Shown here: piece after piece, positions 53,075 to 62,637 of the stretch | How the letters are laid out: each line of letters opens with the position of its first letter | Numbering within the stretch: the stretch's first letter is position 1 | Made by a program: the position numbers and the translations under genes | The notes under the pieces: model-generated | Database searches by the model: none | What the model was told of the DNA's origin: nothing | The model's input: the letters and a program-made list of their open reading frames with translations, nothing else | Assembly (NCBI RefSeq): GCF_002163625.1 | Contig: NZ_CP020892.1 | Coordinates: forward strand, 3,348,001-3,412,000 | Length of the DNA stretch: 64,000 bases | Source of the DNA: Pseudomonas sp. M30-35 | Lineage (GTDB): Bacteria; Pseudomonadota; Gammaproteobacteria; Pseudomonadales; Pseudomonadaceae | Direction of reading: 5' to 3'

Positions 53075-53815
53075 TTACAGCCCGTCTTTGTCCAAGTGCG
53101 CCAAATCGACCGCGTCACCGCTGCGCAGCTCAAGCTTCTTGCGGATATCGGCGAACATCAAATCGTATTCTTTATGATTACGCATGATCAGGCCATTATT
53201 GATCGGTATGCCGTGCTTGGCAGCCGCACGCGTTGCCACACTGCCGAAGTTATAAGCGGTGTCACGGTGCAGCTCGAATTTCTCTTCGAAATCCTTGTTA
53301 TTGCAATTACCGACAATACGTACCGAGAGCATTGGCCCTTCTACCGGGTCCTGACGAATTTCGTAGTACATATCAACCACATAAACCGGACGGCCTTCGC
53401 TGGCGACCTTGTTGGCGCGGTGCAGGTGACCTTCGGCGTATTTGGATACTGGCGGCACCGCCTCCTCGACAATCTCAGGCTCAAGCACCTCGACGGGCAC
53501 CCCAAGCTTGGCTTTGATGTCGGCATACATCTGGTCGTAATCTTTGTGGTTACGTGCAACCAGGCCATCACTGCCCGGTACCCCGTATTTTTTGCCAATA
53601 CGGCCAATCACACTGGCGAAGTTAAACGCCTGTTCGCGAGGCAGTTCGAAGGACTCTTCAAACATCGAGCCGTTTACGTTACCGGCCATGCGCATGCACA
53701 GCAGCGGTTTGAAGTTCTCATCACGGTGCACTTCATAGTAAATGTCGACACTGAATTCTGGGATATCGCTCGAGGCTCTTTGCTTAGTGCGATGTACGTG
53801 TCCTGGCTCAAACAT
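53075..53815 (-). CDS. Tandem-duplicated DUF5064 protein
   Basis: This 246-residue soluble protein consists of two copies of one domain, about residues 1-118 and 128-246. Each begins with a G-H-x-H-R motif (E-P-G-H-V-H-R, A-E-G-H-L-H-R), has a Y-Y-E-x-x-x-D core strand and a F-E-L-x-R-x-x-A-F/Y-N-F segment, and ends with R-N-H-K-x-Y-D-x-M-x-A-D-I-x-x-K-L. I recognise the unit as DUF5064, a Pseudomonas family usually found as single domains of about 120 residues, function unknown. The fusion gives a built-in dimer. The ribosome site GGAG precedes the ATG. Confidence 0.8.
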   Translation of the reverse strand: MFEPGHVHRTKQRASSDIPEFSVDIYYEVHRDENFKPLLCMRMAGNVNGSMFEESFELPREQAFNFASVIGRIGKKYGVPGSDGLVARNHKDYDQMYADIKAKLGVPVEVLEPEIVEEAVPPVSKYAEGHLHRANKVASEGRPVYVVDMYYEIRQDPVEGPMLSVRIVGNCNNKDFEEKFELHRDTAYNFGSVATRAAAKHGIPINNGLIMRNHKEYDLMFADIRKKLELRSGDAVDLAHLDKDGL

Positions 53816-53882
53816 TGTTCTACTCCATGAAAAAAATTAATCACGCTACGAAATGGTTCAACCCTTGAGGTTCAATGACCAT

Positions 53883-54200
53883 TCAGCGCTTATTTGGTGC
53901 ATCCATGCGCTCTTGCACAAGCACCCAAGGCGCAACGACCACGGCCCACAGTTGTGGATCGCGCGCGACTACGCTTTGCGCTTGCTCGTCCGTCATATTA
54001 GTAACATGACCGCCAGACAACCAGCTTGACACTTTGGCGCTGTCATTCTCGACCATAGCCTGCGCGACTTCAATTAAATCCTGATCCGCCTCAACCCACA
54101 ACAAAGCGCCCTTGGCAAAGTAGGGTTGTAGCTCTTGCCAAGCAATGGGTGCTGTTTGCCCAAGGAGTTTGGCATAGAGGGTGCTAGGTTGCTCTGTCAT
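53883..54200 (-). CDS. DUF2288 family protein
   Basis: This 105-residue protein has the DUF2288 features L-Y-A-K-L-L-G-Q-T-A-P-I-A-W near the start, F-A-K-G-A-L-L-W-V-x-x-x-x-D-L near residue 30 and a conserved end D-P-Q-L-W-A-V-V-V-A-P-W-V-L-V-Q-E. Function unknown; likely a small cytoplasmic helical protein. It lies on the same strand as the DUF5064 gene, about 70 bases upstream of it, and may share a transcript. The ribosome site is weak. Confidence 0.82.
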   Translation of the reverse strand: MTEQPSTLYAKLLGQTAPIAWQELQPYFAKGALLWVEADQDLIEVAQAMVENDSAKVSSWLSGGHVTNMTDEQAQSVVARDPQLWAVVVAPWVLVQERMDAPNKR

Positions 54201-54495
54201 GGTTGTGCCTATTTTTTAGCCGATTTTTGATTGCCATCATGATAACGTCGGCATGCTGGCAGGCAAGTTTGCCTGACGTCATGAAATGAAGCCAAGGCAC
54301 GCCGTTTTTCTATACATTTCTTATATTTAAGCGACATCCTCGTGCTTTGCCCCCTGCTTCCGGCTTTTCAAGGCGCAAATCCGCGCTCTACACTGTACCG
54401 GTACAGTTGCTAGGGGTACGACCGAGGAATAGAACTCGGTTCTGCAGCTTTGGCCGTAAGAACTACAACAACTAAAAACACAAGAGTGGAGCATT
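54201..54495. other. Divergent control region upstream of braC
   Basis: These 295 bases hold promoters for braC and the DUF2288 gene. The clear feature is the 16-bp palindrome at 54392-54407. An A+T-rich patch (54310-54335) could contain a promoter. No gene is seen. Confidence 0.4.
54392..54407. promoter_or_regulatory. 16-bp palindrome upstream of braC
   Basis: ACTGTACCGGTACAGT is a perfect inverted repeat about 90 bases before the braC start codon. A continuous palindrome of this size suits a dimeric repressor of the TetR or GntR kind. The half-site is partly echoed downstream by GGGGTACG. Confidence 0.5.
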
Positions 54496-55617
54496 ATGAA
54501 AAAGGCAACTAAGCAGATTTCCAAACTGTTAGCCGCCATGGCAATGGCTGGCGTTGCAAGCTACTCAATGGCTGCAGACACAATCAAAATCGGTTTGGCA
54601 GGTCCAGTTACTGGCGCTGTAGCCCAGTATGGTGAAATGCAGTTCATCGGCGCTAAAATGGCCATTGAGCAGATCAACAAAGCAGGTGGCGTAAACGGCG
54701 AGATGCTCGAAGGTGTGGTCTATGACGACGCTTGCGACCCAAAACAAGCCGTAGCTGTAGCCAACAAAATTGTTAACGATGAAGTTAAGTTTGTTGTCGG
54801 TCACCTGTGCTCAAGCTCCACTCAGCCTGCTTCGGACATTTACGAAGACGAAGGCATTCTGATGATTACCGCTGCGTCGACCAGCCCTGAAATCACTGCA
54901 CGTGGTTATCAGCTGATCTTCCGCACTATCGGTCTGGACAGCCTGCAAGGCCCAACCGCTGGTAACTTCATCGCTGACCACATCAAGCCGAAGAACGTCG
55001 CGGTAATCCACGACAAGCAGCAGTACGGTGAAGGCATTGCCACTGCTGTTAAGCAGACTCTGGAAGCCAAAGGCGTCAAAGTCGGCATGTTTGAAGGCAT
55101 CAACGCTGGCGACAAAGACTTCTCGTCGATGATCTCCAAGCTCAAGCAAGCCGGTGTCGACTTCGTTTACTACGGTGGCTACCACCCAGAACTGGGTCTG
55201 CTGCTGCGCCAATCTGCTGAAAAAGGCCTGAAAGTCAAGTTCATGGGTCCGGAAGGCGTGGGTAACAAAGAGATCTCTGCAATCGCTGGCCCTGCGTCCG
55301 AAGGCCTGCTGGTCACCCTGCCGAAGTCATTCGACCAAGACCCAGCTAACAAAGCATTGGTTGAAGCCTTCAAAGCCAAAAACGAAGACCCAAGCGGCCC
55401 ATTCGTATTCCCTGCTTACGCAGCGGTACAAGTGATTGCCGGTGGTATCGAGAAAGCCGGTAGCACTGACACCGACAAAGTTGCAGCTGCTCTGCGCGCC
55501 AACAGCTTCAAGACGCCGACCGGCGACCTTTCCTTCGACGAGAAGGGCGATCTGAAAGACTTCAGCTTCGTGGTCTACGAATGGCACCAGGACGGTACAA
55601 AAACCGAAGCCAAATAA
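54496..55617 (+). CDS. braC: Branched-chain amino acid binding protein BraC
   Basis: This 373-residue periplasmic protein has a signal peptide (MKKATKQISKLLAAMAMAGVASYSMA-AD). The mature start I-K-I-G-L-A-G-P-V-T-G-A-V-A-Q-Y-G and the H-L-C-S-S-S-T-Q-P-A-S block near residue 105 are LivK/BraC hallmarks; the two Cys near residues 75 and 105 would form the conserved disulfide. It binds leucine, isoleucine, valine and probably alanine or threonine. It heads the operon braCDEFG, separated from braD by a partial terminator that should keep this subunit in excess. GGAG precedes the ATG. Confidence 0.93.
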   Translation: MKKATKQISKLLAAMAMAGVASYSMAADTIKIGLAGPVTGAVAQYGEMQFIGAKMAIEQINKAGGVNGEMLEGVVYDDACDPKQAVAVANKIVNDEVKFVVGHLCSSSTQPASDIYEDEGILMITAASTSPEITARGYQLIFRTIGLDSLQGPTAGNFIADHIKPKNVAVIHDKQQYGEGIATAVKQTLEAKGVKVGMFEGINAGDKDFSSMISKLKQAGVDFVYYGGYHPELGLLLRQSAEKGLKVKFMGPEGVGNKEISAIAGPASEGLLVTLPKSFDQDPANKALVEAFKAKNEDPSGPFVFPAYAAVQVIAGGIEKAGSTDTDKVAAALRANSFKTPTGDLSFDEKGDLKDFSFVVYEWHQDGTKTEAK

Positions 55618-55634
55618 GCCTCACTGTCCGAACC

Positions 55635-55670
55635 CAAAGCCCACTGCTGCCGCAGTGGGCTTTGTTTATT
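55635..55670 (+). terminator. Partial terminator between braC and braD
   Basis: CAAAGCCCACTGC (55635-55647) and GCAGTGGGCTTTG (55652-55664) form a 13-bp stem with a four-base loop, followed by TTTATT. It probably lets only part of transcription pass to the membrane and ATPase genes, or protects braC mRNA. Confidence 0.8.
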
Positions 55671-55735
55671 AGAAGAATCCCGGTCTTGCGCGGCGCCACA
55701 AGCGATGCATTACGCAACGACCCAGGAGCTAGGCA

Positions 55736-56655
<920 letters not shown>

Positions 56656-56659
<4 letters not shown>

Positions 56660-57924
56660 GTTCGGCAATTACAAAAAACCTTAAGACAGCATTTTTCAGC
56701 GCCCTGTTGGTATTGGCTGTTGCCTATCCGGTGTTGGGACTGAAGCTGACGACTGTTGGTATCAAGCTCGAAGTTCACAACGCCAGCCCGGCGGTTTTGT
56801 GGACCATTGCTGGCTGTACGATTGTGATGTTCTTCTGGCAGCTATTTCGCGGCCCGATCAGCGCAGCATGGTCACATGCCCCGAAACTACCAACGGTTCC
56901 GAGCAAAGCGACTAACTTCATTACCCTACCTTCGACCCAGCGCTGGATTATTCTTGGCTTGGTAATGGTGGCGCTGGCATGGCCGTTTTTTGGCAGCCGT
57001 GGTGCAGTGGATATCGCCACCCTGATTCTGATCTACGTGATGCTCGGCCTTGGCCTGAACATCGTGGTGGGCTTTGCTGGCTTGCTCGATCTGGGTTATG
57101 TGGGCTTTTATGCCGTTGGTGCTTATACCTACGCACTGTTGTCGCATTACTACGGCCTGGGTTTCTGGGTGTGCTTACCGATTGCAGGGCTGATGGCGGC
57201 ATTTTTCGGCTTTATTCTCGGTTTCCCAGTGCTACGTTTACGCGGCGACTATTTGGCGATTGTGACGCTTGGTTTCGGTGAAATTATCCGCATCCTGCTA
57301 CGTAACATGACCGAATTGACAGGCGGCCCGAACGGTATCAGCAACATCGATAAACCAACCCTGTTTGGTCTGTCGTTCGAGCGCAGAGCCGCCGAAGGCA
57401 TGCAAACCTTTCACGAGTACTTCGGCACTGCTTACCAGTCGATCAACAAGGTTATCTTCCTGTACCTGATCGCCCTGCTGCTGGTGCTGCTGACGCTGTT
57501 CGTGATCAACCGCCTGTTGCGTATGCCAATTGGCCGCGCGTGGGAAGCCCTGCGCGAAGACGAAATCGCTTGCCGTGCGCTGGGCATGAACCCAACCATC
57601 ATCAAGCTCTCTGCCTTTACCTTGGGCGCCAGCTTCGCAGGCTTTGCTGGCAGCTTCTTTGCCGCTCGCCAGGGCTTGGTGACACCAGAGTCGTTCACTT
57701 TCATTGAGTCAGCAATCATCCTCGCCATCGTGGTTCTCGGCGGCATGGGTTCACAGCTCGGGGTGATCCTCGCTGCGATCGTGATGATCCTGCTACCTGA
57801 ATTAATGCGTGAATTCAGCGAGTACCGCATGTTGTTCTTCGGTGCCCTGATGGTATTGATGATGATTTGGCGTCCGCAGGGCTTGCTGCCCATGCAGCGT
57901 CCACACCTGGAGCTGAAACAATGA
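56656..57924 (+). CDS. braE: Branched-chain amino acid permease BraE (LivM)
   Basis: This 422-residue permease of the LivM type has about ten helices. It shows [21 protein letters not shown] near residue 130 and the cytoplasmic [16 protein letters not shown] loop near 295. An N-terminal extension with two extra helices and a DUF3382-like segment is present, as in LivM of E. coli and Pseudomonas. It overlaps both braD and braF. Confidence 0.93.
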
Positions 57925-58688
57925 GCCGCCCGATTCTAGAAGTAAGCGGCTTATCCATGCGTTTTGGCGGCCTGCTGGCCGTCAACGGTGTGAATCTGAC
58001 CGTTCATGAAAAACAAGTGGTGTCGATGATCGGCCCTAACGGCGCTGGCAAAACCACCGTGTTCAACTGCCTGACTGGCTTTTATCAGCCAACCAGCGGC
58101 AGCGTGCGCCTCAATGGCGAGCAAATTGAGGGCCTGACCGGCCACAAGATTGCCCGTAAAGGCGTGGTGCGGACCTTTCAGAACGTACGCCTGTTCAAGG
58201 ACATGACCGCGGTTGAAAACCTGCTGGTGGCGCAACATCGCCACCTCAACACCAACTTCTTCGCAGGCCTGTTCAAGACACCGGCGTTTCGCAAAAGCGA
58301 GCGTGAGGCCATGGACCGTGCGGCGCACTGGCTGGACCAGGTCAATTTGACCGAGTTCGCCAACCGCCCTGCAGGCACCCTCGCCTATGGTCAGCAACGT
58401 CGCCTGGAAATCGCCCGGTGCATGATGACTCAGCCAAGCATTCTGATGCTCGACGAGCCAGCTGCCGGTCTGAACCCGCGAGAAACCGAAGACCTCAAGG
58501 CACTGATTGGCATGCTGCGCGACGACCACAACGTCACCGTGCTGTTAATTGAGCATGATATGAAGTTGGTGATGAGCATTTCCGACCACATTTTCGTGAT
58601 CAACCAAGGCACACCGCTGGCAGACGGAACCCCGGAGCAGATTCGCGATAACCCGGATGTAATCAAAGCCTATCTGGGGGAATCGTAA
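57921..58688 (+). CDS. braF: Branched-chain amino acid transport ATPase BraF (LivG)
   Basis: This 255-residue ATPase has Walker [10 protein letters not shown] near residue 40, the signature L-A-Y-G-Q-Q-R-R near 155 and Walker B I-L-M-L-D-E-P near 175, with the E-H-D-M-K-L-V-M switch region typical of LivG. The ATG overlaps the braE stop; longer frames begin inside braE. Its stop overlaps the braG start (TAATG). Confidence 0.93.
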   Translation: MSRPILEVSGLSMRFGGLLAVNGVNLTVHEKQVVSMIGPNGAGKTTVFNCLTGFYQPTSGSVRLNGEQIEGLTGHKIARKGVVRTFQNVRLFKDMTAVENLLVAQHRHLNTNFFAGLFKTPAFRKSEREAMDRAAHWLDQVNLTEFANRPAGTLAYGQQRRLEIARCMMTQPSILMLDEPAAGLNPRETEDLKALIGMLRDDHNVTVLLIEHDMKLVMSISDHIFVINQGTPLADGTPEQIRDNPDVIKAYLGES

Positions 58689-59389
58689 TGCTCTATTTCG
58701 AAAACGTTTCGACCTTCTACGGCAAAATTCAAGCGCTACATGACGTCAACGTTGAAGTTCGTCAGGGTGAGATCGTGACCCTGATTGGCGCCAACGGCGC
58801 AGGCAAATCAACCCTGTTGATGACCCTGTGCGGCAACCCGCAAGCCACCGGCGGCAGCATCCGTTATCAGGGTGAAGAGCTGGTCGGCATGCAAACGCCG
58901 GATATCATGCGCAAAAGTATTGCCGTGGTTCCGGAAGGTCGCCGGGTGTTCGCTCGCCTCACCGTTGAGGAGAACCTGGCCATGGGCGGGTTCTTTACCG
59001 ATAAGGCCGATTTCCAGGAGCAAATGGACAAGGTATTGCACCTGTTCCCACGCCTGAAAGAACGCTTTGAGCAACGCGCCGGTACCATGTCCGGTGGCGA
59101 ACAGCAGATGCTTGCCATTGGCCGGGCGCTGATGAGCAAACCGAAGCTGCTGTTGCTCGATGAACCGTCGTTGGGCTTGGCACCGATCATCATTCAGCAG
59201 ATTTTCGACATCATCGAACAACTGCGCGACGACGGTGTGACTGTGTTCCTGGTTGAACAGAACGCCAACCAGGCACTGAAGCTGGCGGACCGTGGCTACG
59301 TACTGGAAAACGGTCGTATCGTCATGCAGGGCAGCGGTGAAGAGTTGCTCAATGATCCAAAAGTACGCGACGCGTATCTCGGCGGTTAA
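58688..59389 (+). CDS. braG: Branched-chain amino acid transport ATPase BraG (LivF)
   Basis: This 233-residue ATPase, second of the pair, shows Walker A G-A-N-G-A-G-K-S-T near residue 38, the signature M-S-G-G-E-Q-Q-M near 137, Walker B L-L-L-L-D-E-P-S-L-G-L-A-P and the V-E-Q-N-A switch of LivF. It completes the transporter and is followed by a strong terminator. Confidence 0.93.
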   Translation: MLYFENVSTFYGKIQALHDVNVEVRQGEIVTLIGANGAGKSTLLMTLCGNPQATGGSIRYQGEELVGMQTPDIMRKSIAVVPEGRRVFARLTVEENLAMGGFFTDKADFQEQMDKVLHLFPRLKERFEQRAGTMSGGEQQMLAIGRALMSKPKLLLLDEPSLGLAPIIIQQIFDIIEQLRDDGVTVFLVEQNANQALKLADRGYVLENGRIVMQGSGEELLNDPKVRDAYLGG

Positions 59390-59402
59390 CCGCTCACCTG
59401 GT

Positions 59403-59440
59403 AACTAAAAAAGCCGCTGAAATCAGCGGCTTTTTTAGTT
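59403..59440 (+). terminator. Terminator of the bra operon
   Basis: Bases 59403-59420 and 59423-59440 form a perfect 18-bp stem (core AAGCCGCTGA with TCAGCGGCTT) with a two-base loop and a run of six T residues in the right arm. It lies 14 bases after the braG stop. Confidence 0.92.
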
Positions 59441-59557
59441 CTGGCATTTAGCTTGGTGTTTTTTAAGCCGCCTGGATTCAACCGAAACACCGAGTCATCC
59501 GTACATAAGCGTTGCGGCCAGTTACAATAGGTGGATTACTTTATTGATGACTGCCTG

Positions 59558-60271
59558 ATGACCGAACCAATACGCCTTTCCAAACGCCTGATCGAACTGG
59601 TCGGCTGCTCCCGACGTGAAGCTGAGCTGTACATTGAGGGCGGCTGGGTGACGGTGGATGGCGAAGTGATTGATGCTCCTCATTTCAAGGTTGCCGAACA
59701 GCAGGTTGTGCTGCACCCAAACGCTGTCGCAGCCCCGCTCGACCCCGTCACACTGCTGGTGCATATCCCGCCTGGGCACAACAACGCTGAGCGAATAACT
59801 GAAGAGCTCAGCACGGCCAGCCACTGGCCAGAGGACGCCTCCGGCATCCGCCCCTTGAAAGGCCATCTGGCTAACCTGACGCCATGCATTCCCTTGCAAG
59901 CCGGTGCAGAGGGCCTGCATGTTCTGACTCAAGACTGGCGTATCGAGCGCAAATTGCGCGATGACATCGTCAAGATGGAGCAGGAGTACGTGGTAGAGGT
60001 CAGCGGCGAACTTAGCGAGCGTGACCTTAAGCGGCTTAATCACGGTTTGATCTTCAACAATTACGCATTGCCACCCTGCAAAGTCAGCTGGCAGAACGAA
60101 ACCCGCTTACGCTTTGCCCTGAAAAACCCGATACCGGGTCAGATCGTATTTATGTGCAACGAAGTCGGGCTGAAAGTATTGAGCTTCAAACGCATACGCG
60201 TCGGCGGCGTGCCTATGTCTAAAGTCGCACCCGGCCAGTGGCGCTATCTAGCAGCGAAAGAACGCTTCTAA
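59558..60271 (+). CDS. RluF/RsuA-like pseudouridine synthase homologue lacking the catalytic Asp
   Basis: This 237-residue protein has an N-terminal S4 RNA-binding domain (residues 4-50: L-S-K-R-L-I-E-L-V-G-C-S-R-R-E-A) and a C-terminal part aligned with RsuA/RluF synthases (G-L-H-V-L-T near 119, Y-V-V-E-V-S-G-E-L near 144). The catalytic motif G-R-L-D is replaced by I-P-L-Q, with Gln114 in the Asp position, and the N-R-Q-I-R-R-M segment reads P-G-Q-I-V-F-M-C. Catalysis is therefore doubtful, and an RNA-binding role is possible. I believe relatives in Pseudomonas share the change. The ATG at 59558 is chosen by family N-terminus; GTG at 59531 is the alternative. Confidence 0.8.
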   Translation: MTEPIRLSKRLIELVGCSRREAELYIEGGWVTVDGEVIDAPHFKVAEQQVVLHPNAVAAPLDPVTLLVHIPPGHNNAERITEELSTASHWPEDASGIRPLKGHLANLTPCIPLQAGAEGLHVLTQDWRIERKLRDDIVKMEQEYVVEVSGELSERDLKRLNHGLIFNNYALPPCKVSWQNETRLRFALKNPIPGQIVFMCNEVGLKVLSFKRIRVGGVPMSKVAPGQWRYLAAKERF

Positions 60272-60342
60272 ACCCTGCCCACCCCACATTTTTTAGCGCA
60301 GACGATCTCGAATCCGGTCTGCGCATTTATCAGGAATTGATG

Positions 60343-60819
60343 ATGCTTAATAATGATGTTCTGCGCAGCGTGCGCTACCTACTTGATGTCAACGATGCAA
60401 AGCTGGCTGAAATCATTGCCCTGAGCGGCAAGACCGTCACCATCGCCGAGCTTGAACCGCTGCTGAAGAAAGAAGACGAAGAAGGTTTTATCGTCTGTGA
60501 TGATGAGCTGATGGCGCACTTCCTGGATGGCCTGGTTTACTTCAAGCGCGGTAAAGACGACAGCCGTCCAGCGCAGCCATTTGAGCTGCCAATGACCAAT
60601 AACATGGTCCTAAAAAAGCTGCGCGTTGCCTTCGAGCTGAAAGAAGATGACATGCACGCGATCATGCAGAGCGTTGACTTTCCTGTGTCGAAACCAGAAA
60701 TGAGCGCGTTATTCCGCAAGTTCGGTCACAGCAACTACCGCACCTGTGGCGACCAGTTTCTGCGTAACTTCCTCAAAGGCCTGACCCTGCGCGAACGCCC
60801 TCAAGCAGCCACTGAATAA
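60343..60819 (+). CDS. DUF1456 (YehS-like) protein
   Basis: This 158-residue protein has two related helical halves: M-L-N-N-D-V-L-R-S-V-R-Y-L-L-D near residue 1 and N-N-M-V-L-K-K-L-R-V-A-F-E-L near 87. Each is followed by a L-x-x-D-D-M/A-K segment and a conserved L-x-x-F-x-x-G block (H-S-N-Y-R-T-C-G-D-Q-F-L-R-N-F-L-K-G-L at the end). This is DUF1456, a duplicated unit of unknown function widespread in gammaproteobacteria. The ATG at 60343 follows AGGA; an adjacent ATG at 60340 is equally possible, and the longer frame from 60238 overlaps the upstream gene without support. Confidence 0.85.
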   Translation: MLNNDVLRSVRYLLDVNDAKLAEIIALSGKTVTIAELEPLLKKEDEEGFIVCDDELMAHFLDGLVYFKRGKDDSRPAQPFELPMTNNMVLKKLRVAFELKEDDMHAIMQSVDFPVSKPEMSALFRKFGHSNYRTCGDQFLRNFLKGLTLRERPQAATE

Positions 60820-60830
60820 CCCACTGCAAA

Positions 60831-60890
60831 ATGCTGCGGCAGCCGGTGCTGCGGCAGCCGATGCTGGGGCAGCCGGTGCTAGGAGCCAGC
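60831..60890 (+). repeat. 15-bp tandem repeat, about four copies
   Basis: Four consecutive 15-base units start at 60831, 60846, 60861 and 60876. The first three read (A/G)TGCTG(C/G)GGCAGCCG and the fourth is degenerate. The array begins 11 bases after the DUF1456 stop codon. Confidence 0.85.
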
Positions 60891-61047
60891 AAGGGTTGCG
60901 GCAACCATGCTCGCTTCCGTCCCCAGAAGCGTCTTAATGACTGGCTACCTCGCGCCGCACATGGCGCTGTATTTGCGCCAACAATAGTGCATCCACTGTT
61001 GGCGCTAGCCGATTAGGGTGATGGCATCCGTCATTAAAGGACTCGCC

Positions 61048-61818
61048 ATGCTCCCCTACTTCTCTCTAAAAGATCGCACTGCACTGGTTACCGGTGGCAC
61101 TCGTGGTATCGGCAAGATGATCGCCAAGGCCTTTGTCCAAGCAGGCGCCACAGTCTACGTGTGCGCCCGCGACGCTCAGGCTTGCAGCGACACCGCAGAA
61201 GAGCTCAGCGCCTTCGGCACCTGCCACGGTATTGCCGCTAACCTGGCGACCGAAGAAGGCGTACAGGCCCTCGCTCAAGAACTCAGTGGCAAACTTACCC
61301 AGCTCGATATTCTGGTCAACAACGCAGGCACCACTTGGGGTGCGCCACTTGAGTCCTACCCGGCTAAGGGCTGGGAAAAAGTAATGCAGCTCAATGTCAC
61401 CTCAGTTTTCAGCTGCATCCAACAATTGCTCCCACTGCTGCGCAAAGCTGGGAACAGCAGCAATCCGGCGCGGGTGATCAATATTGGCTCGGTGGCCGGA
61501 ATCAGCTCGTTCGGTGAAAACGCCTACGCCTATGGCCCAAGCAAAGCTGCGCTGCATCAACTGTCGCGCATGCTCGCTCGTGAGCTGGTTGAGCAACATA
61601 TCAACGTCAATGTAATTGCGCCTGGGCGCTTCCCAAGCAAGATGACCCAACACATCGCCAATGATGAAGAAGCAATGGCCGAAGATACTGCGGTCATCCC
61701 GATGAAACGCTGGGGCCGCGAGGAGGAAATGGCAGCTTTGGCGATCAGCCTGGCCAGCACCGCAGGCGCCTACATGACCGGCAATATCATCCCGATTGAC
61801 GGTGGTTTCAGCCTTTGA
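61048..61818 (+). CDS. rhlG: RhlG-type 3-oxoacyl reductase (SDR)
   Basis: This 256-residue short-chain dehydrogenase has the cofactor motif T-G-G-T-R-G-I-G (15-22), N-N-A-G (91-94), and catalytic Ser148, Tyr162 and Lys166 (G-S-V-A-G, Y-G-P-S-K). From the ATG at 61048, preceded by AAAGGA, the length equals that of RhlG of P. aeruginosa, and long stretches such as W-E-K-V-M-Q-L-N-V-T-S-V-F-S-C-I-Q-Q-L agree with that protein as I remember it. RhlG reduces beta-ketoacyl substrates with NADPH and has been tied to rhamnolipid and PHA precursors. No rhl genes are near, so the housekeeping role is open. In-frame starts upstream (61018, 61021) are less likely. Confidence 0.88.
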   Translation: MLPYFSLKDRTALVTGGTRGIGKMIAKAFVQAGATVYVCARDAQACSDTAEELSAFGTCHGIAANLATEEGVQALAQELSGKLTQLDILVNNAGTTWGAPLESYPAKGWEKVMQLNVTSVFSCIQQLLPLLRKAGNSSNPARVINIGSVAGISSFGENAYAYGPSKAALHQLSRMLARELVEQHINVNVIAPGRFPSKMTQHIANDEEAMAEDTAVIPMKRWGREEEMAALAISLASTAGAYMTGNIIPIDGGFSL

Positions 61819-61823
61819 AATAA

Positions 61824-61853
61824 GGCACGGCATGGCACGGCATGGCATGGCCA
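61824..61853 (+). repeat. 10-bp tandem repeat after rhlG
   Basis: Two exact units GGCACGGCAT (61824-61833, 61834-61843) are followed by a third, imperfect unit. The array begins five bases after the rhlG stop codon. Confidence 0.8.
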
Positions 61854-61941
61854 GCGGACAAAAGGCGATTTGATCAGCAACGCTAAAGGCCAGCGGTGCT
61901 TTGCGGTTAAGATAGGCGACCCTCAATGGCGGTCGCTTGCA

Positions 61942-62637
61942 ATGTCTTATTCCGTTTCGCCCATCGGCTTTGTACGCTCTTGCTTCAAAGAGAAATTCGC
62001 CATTCCGCGCCAGCCGCATTTGGCTCCGGCAGCGCGTGGCGTATTGGAGTTAGTGGCGCCATTTGACCAGCCTGAAGCCATTCAGGGGCTTGAGCACGTC
62101 AGCCATGTCTGGCTGCTGTTTCTGTTTCATCAGGCGCTTGAAGATAAACCCCGCCTAAAAGTGCGCCCACCGCGCTTGGGCGGTAACCAGTCGATGGGCG
62201 TATTTGCCACGCGCGCAACGCATAGGCCGAATGGCATCGGCCAATCGGTCGTCGCGCTGGATAAAATCGAGCCGGGCAAACTCTGGTTATCGGGTATCGA
62301 CCTGCTCGACGGCACCCCGGTAATCGATATAAAACCCTATGTGCCCTACGCCGACTGCATCAGCACTGCGACCAATAGCATGGCTGATAAAGCGCCACGG
62401 TTGATTGACGTCGACTGGCAGCCGCAGGCCCTGCTGCAGGCCTGCGAGCATACCCAACGGCTTAATCAGCCATTGGTTGAGCTGATTGAGCAATGTCTGG
62501 CTCAAGACCCCCGCCCGGCTTATCAAACCCCTCAACCTGAGCGGCGCTACGGCACTCGCTTATGGGATGTTGAGGTGCGCTGGCACTATCCGCAGCCGGA
62601 TAAGATCTGCGTTCTGGAAGTCGTTCCTGGCGCTTGA
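61942..62637 (+). CDS. trmO: tRNA (t6A37) N6-methyltransferase TrmO (TsaA/YaeB)
   Basis: This 231-residue enzyme of the UPF0066 family methylates threonylcarbamoyl-adenosine at position 37 of certain threonine tRNAs, using S-adenosylmethionine. Recognisable parts are I-G-F-V-R-S-C-F-K-E-K-F-A-I-P-R-Q-P near the start, V-S-H-V-W-L-L-F-L-F-H near residue 55, G-V-F-A-T-R-A-T-H-R-P-N-G-I-G-Q-S near 90 and D-I-K-P-Y-V-P-Y-A-D near 130. Length fits E. coli TrmO. The ATG at 61942 has only a weak ribosome site but gives the family N-terminus; the longer frame from 61870 crosses the tandem-repeat spacer. Confidence 0.92.
   Translation: MSYSVSPIGFVRSCFKEKFAIPRQPHLAPAARGVLELVAPFDQPEAIQGLEHVSHVWLLFLFHQALEDKPRLKVRPPRLGGNQSMGVFATRATHRPNGIGQSVVALDKIEPGKLWLSGIDLLDGTPVIDIKPYVPYADCISTATNSMADKAPRLIDVDWQPQALLQACEHTQRLNQPLVELIEQCLAQDPRPAYQTPQPERRYGTRLWDVEVRWHYPQPDKICVLEVVPGA

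Noticed and set aside
54811..55212. 133-codon frame antisense to braC
   Set aside because: braC is fully supported, and the antisense frame has no start signal or domain.
60831..61016. 61-codon frame with a five-residue repeat (L-R-Q-P-V type)
   Set aside because: It is produced by the 15-bp tandem array and lacks a ribosome site and any conserved part after the repeat.
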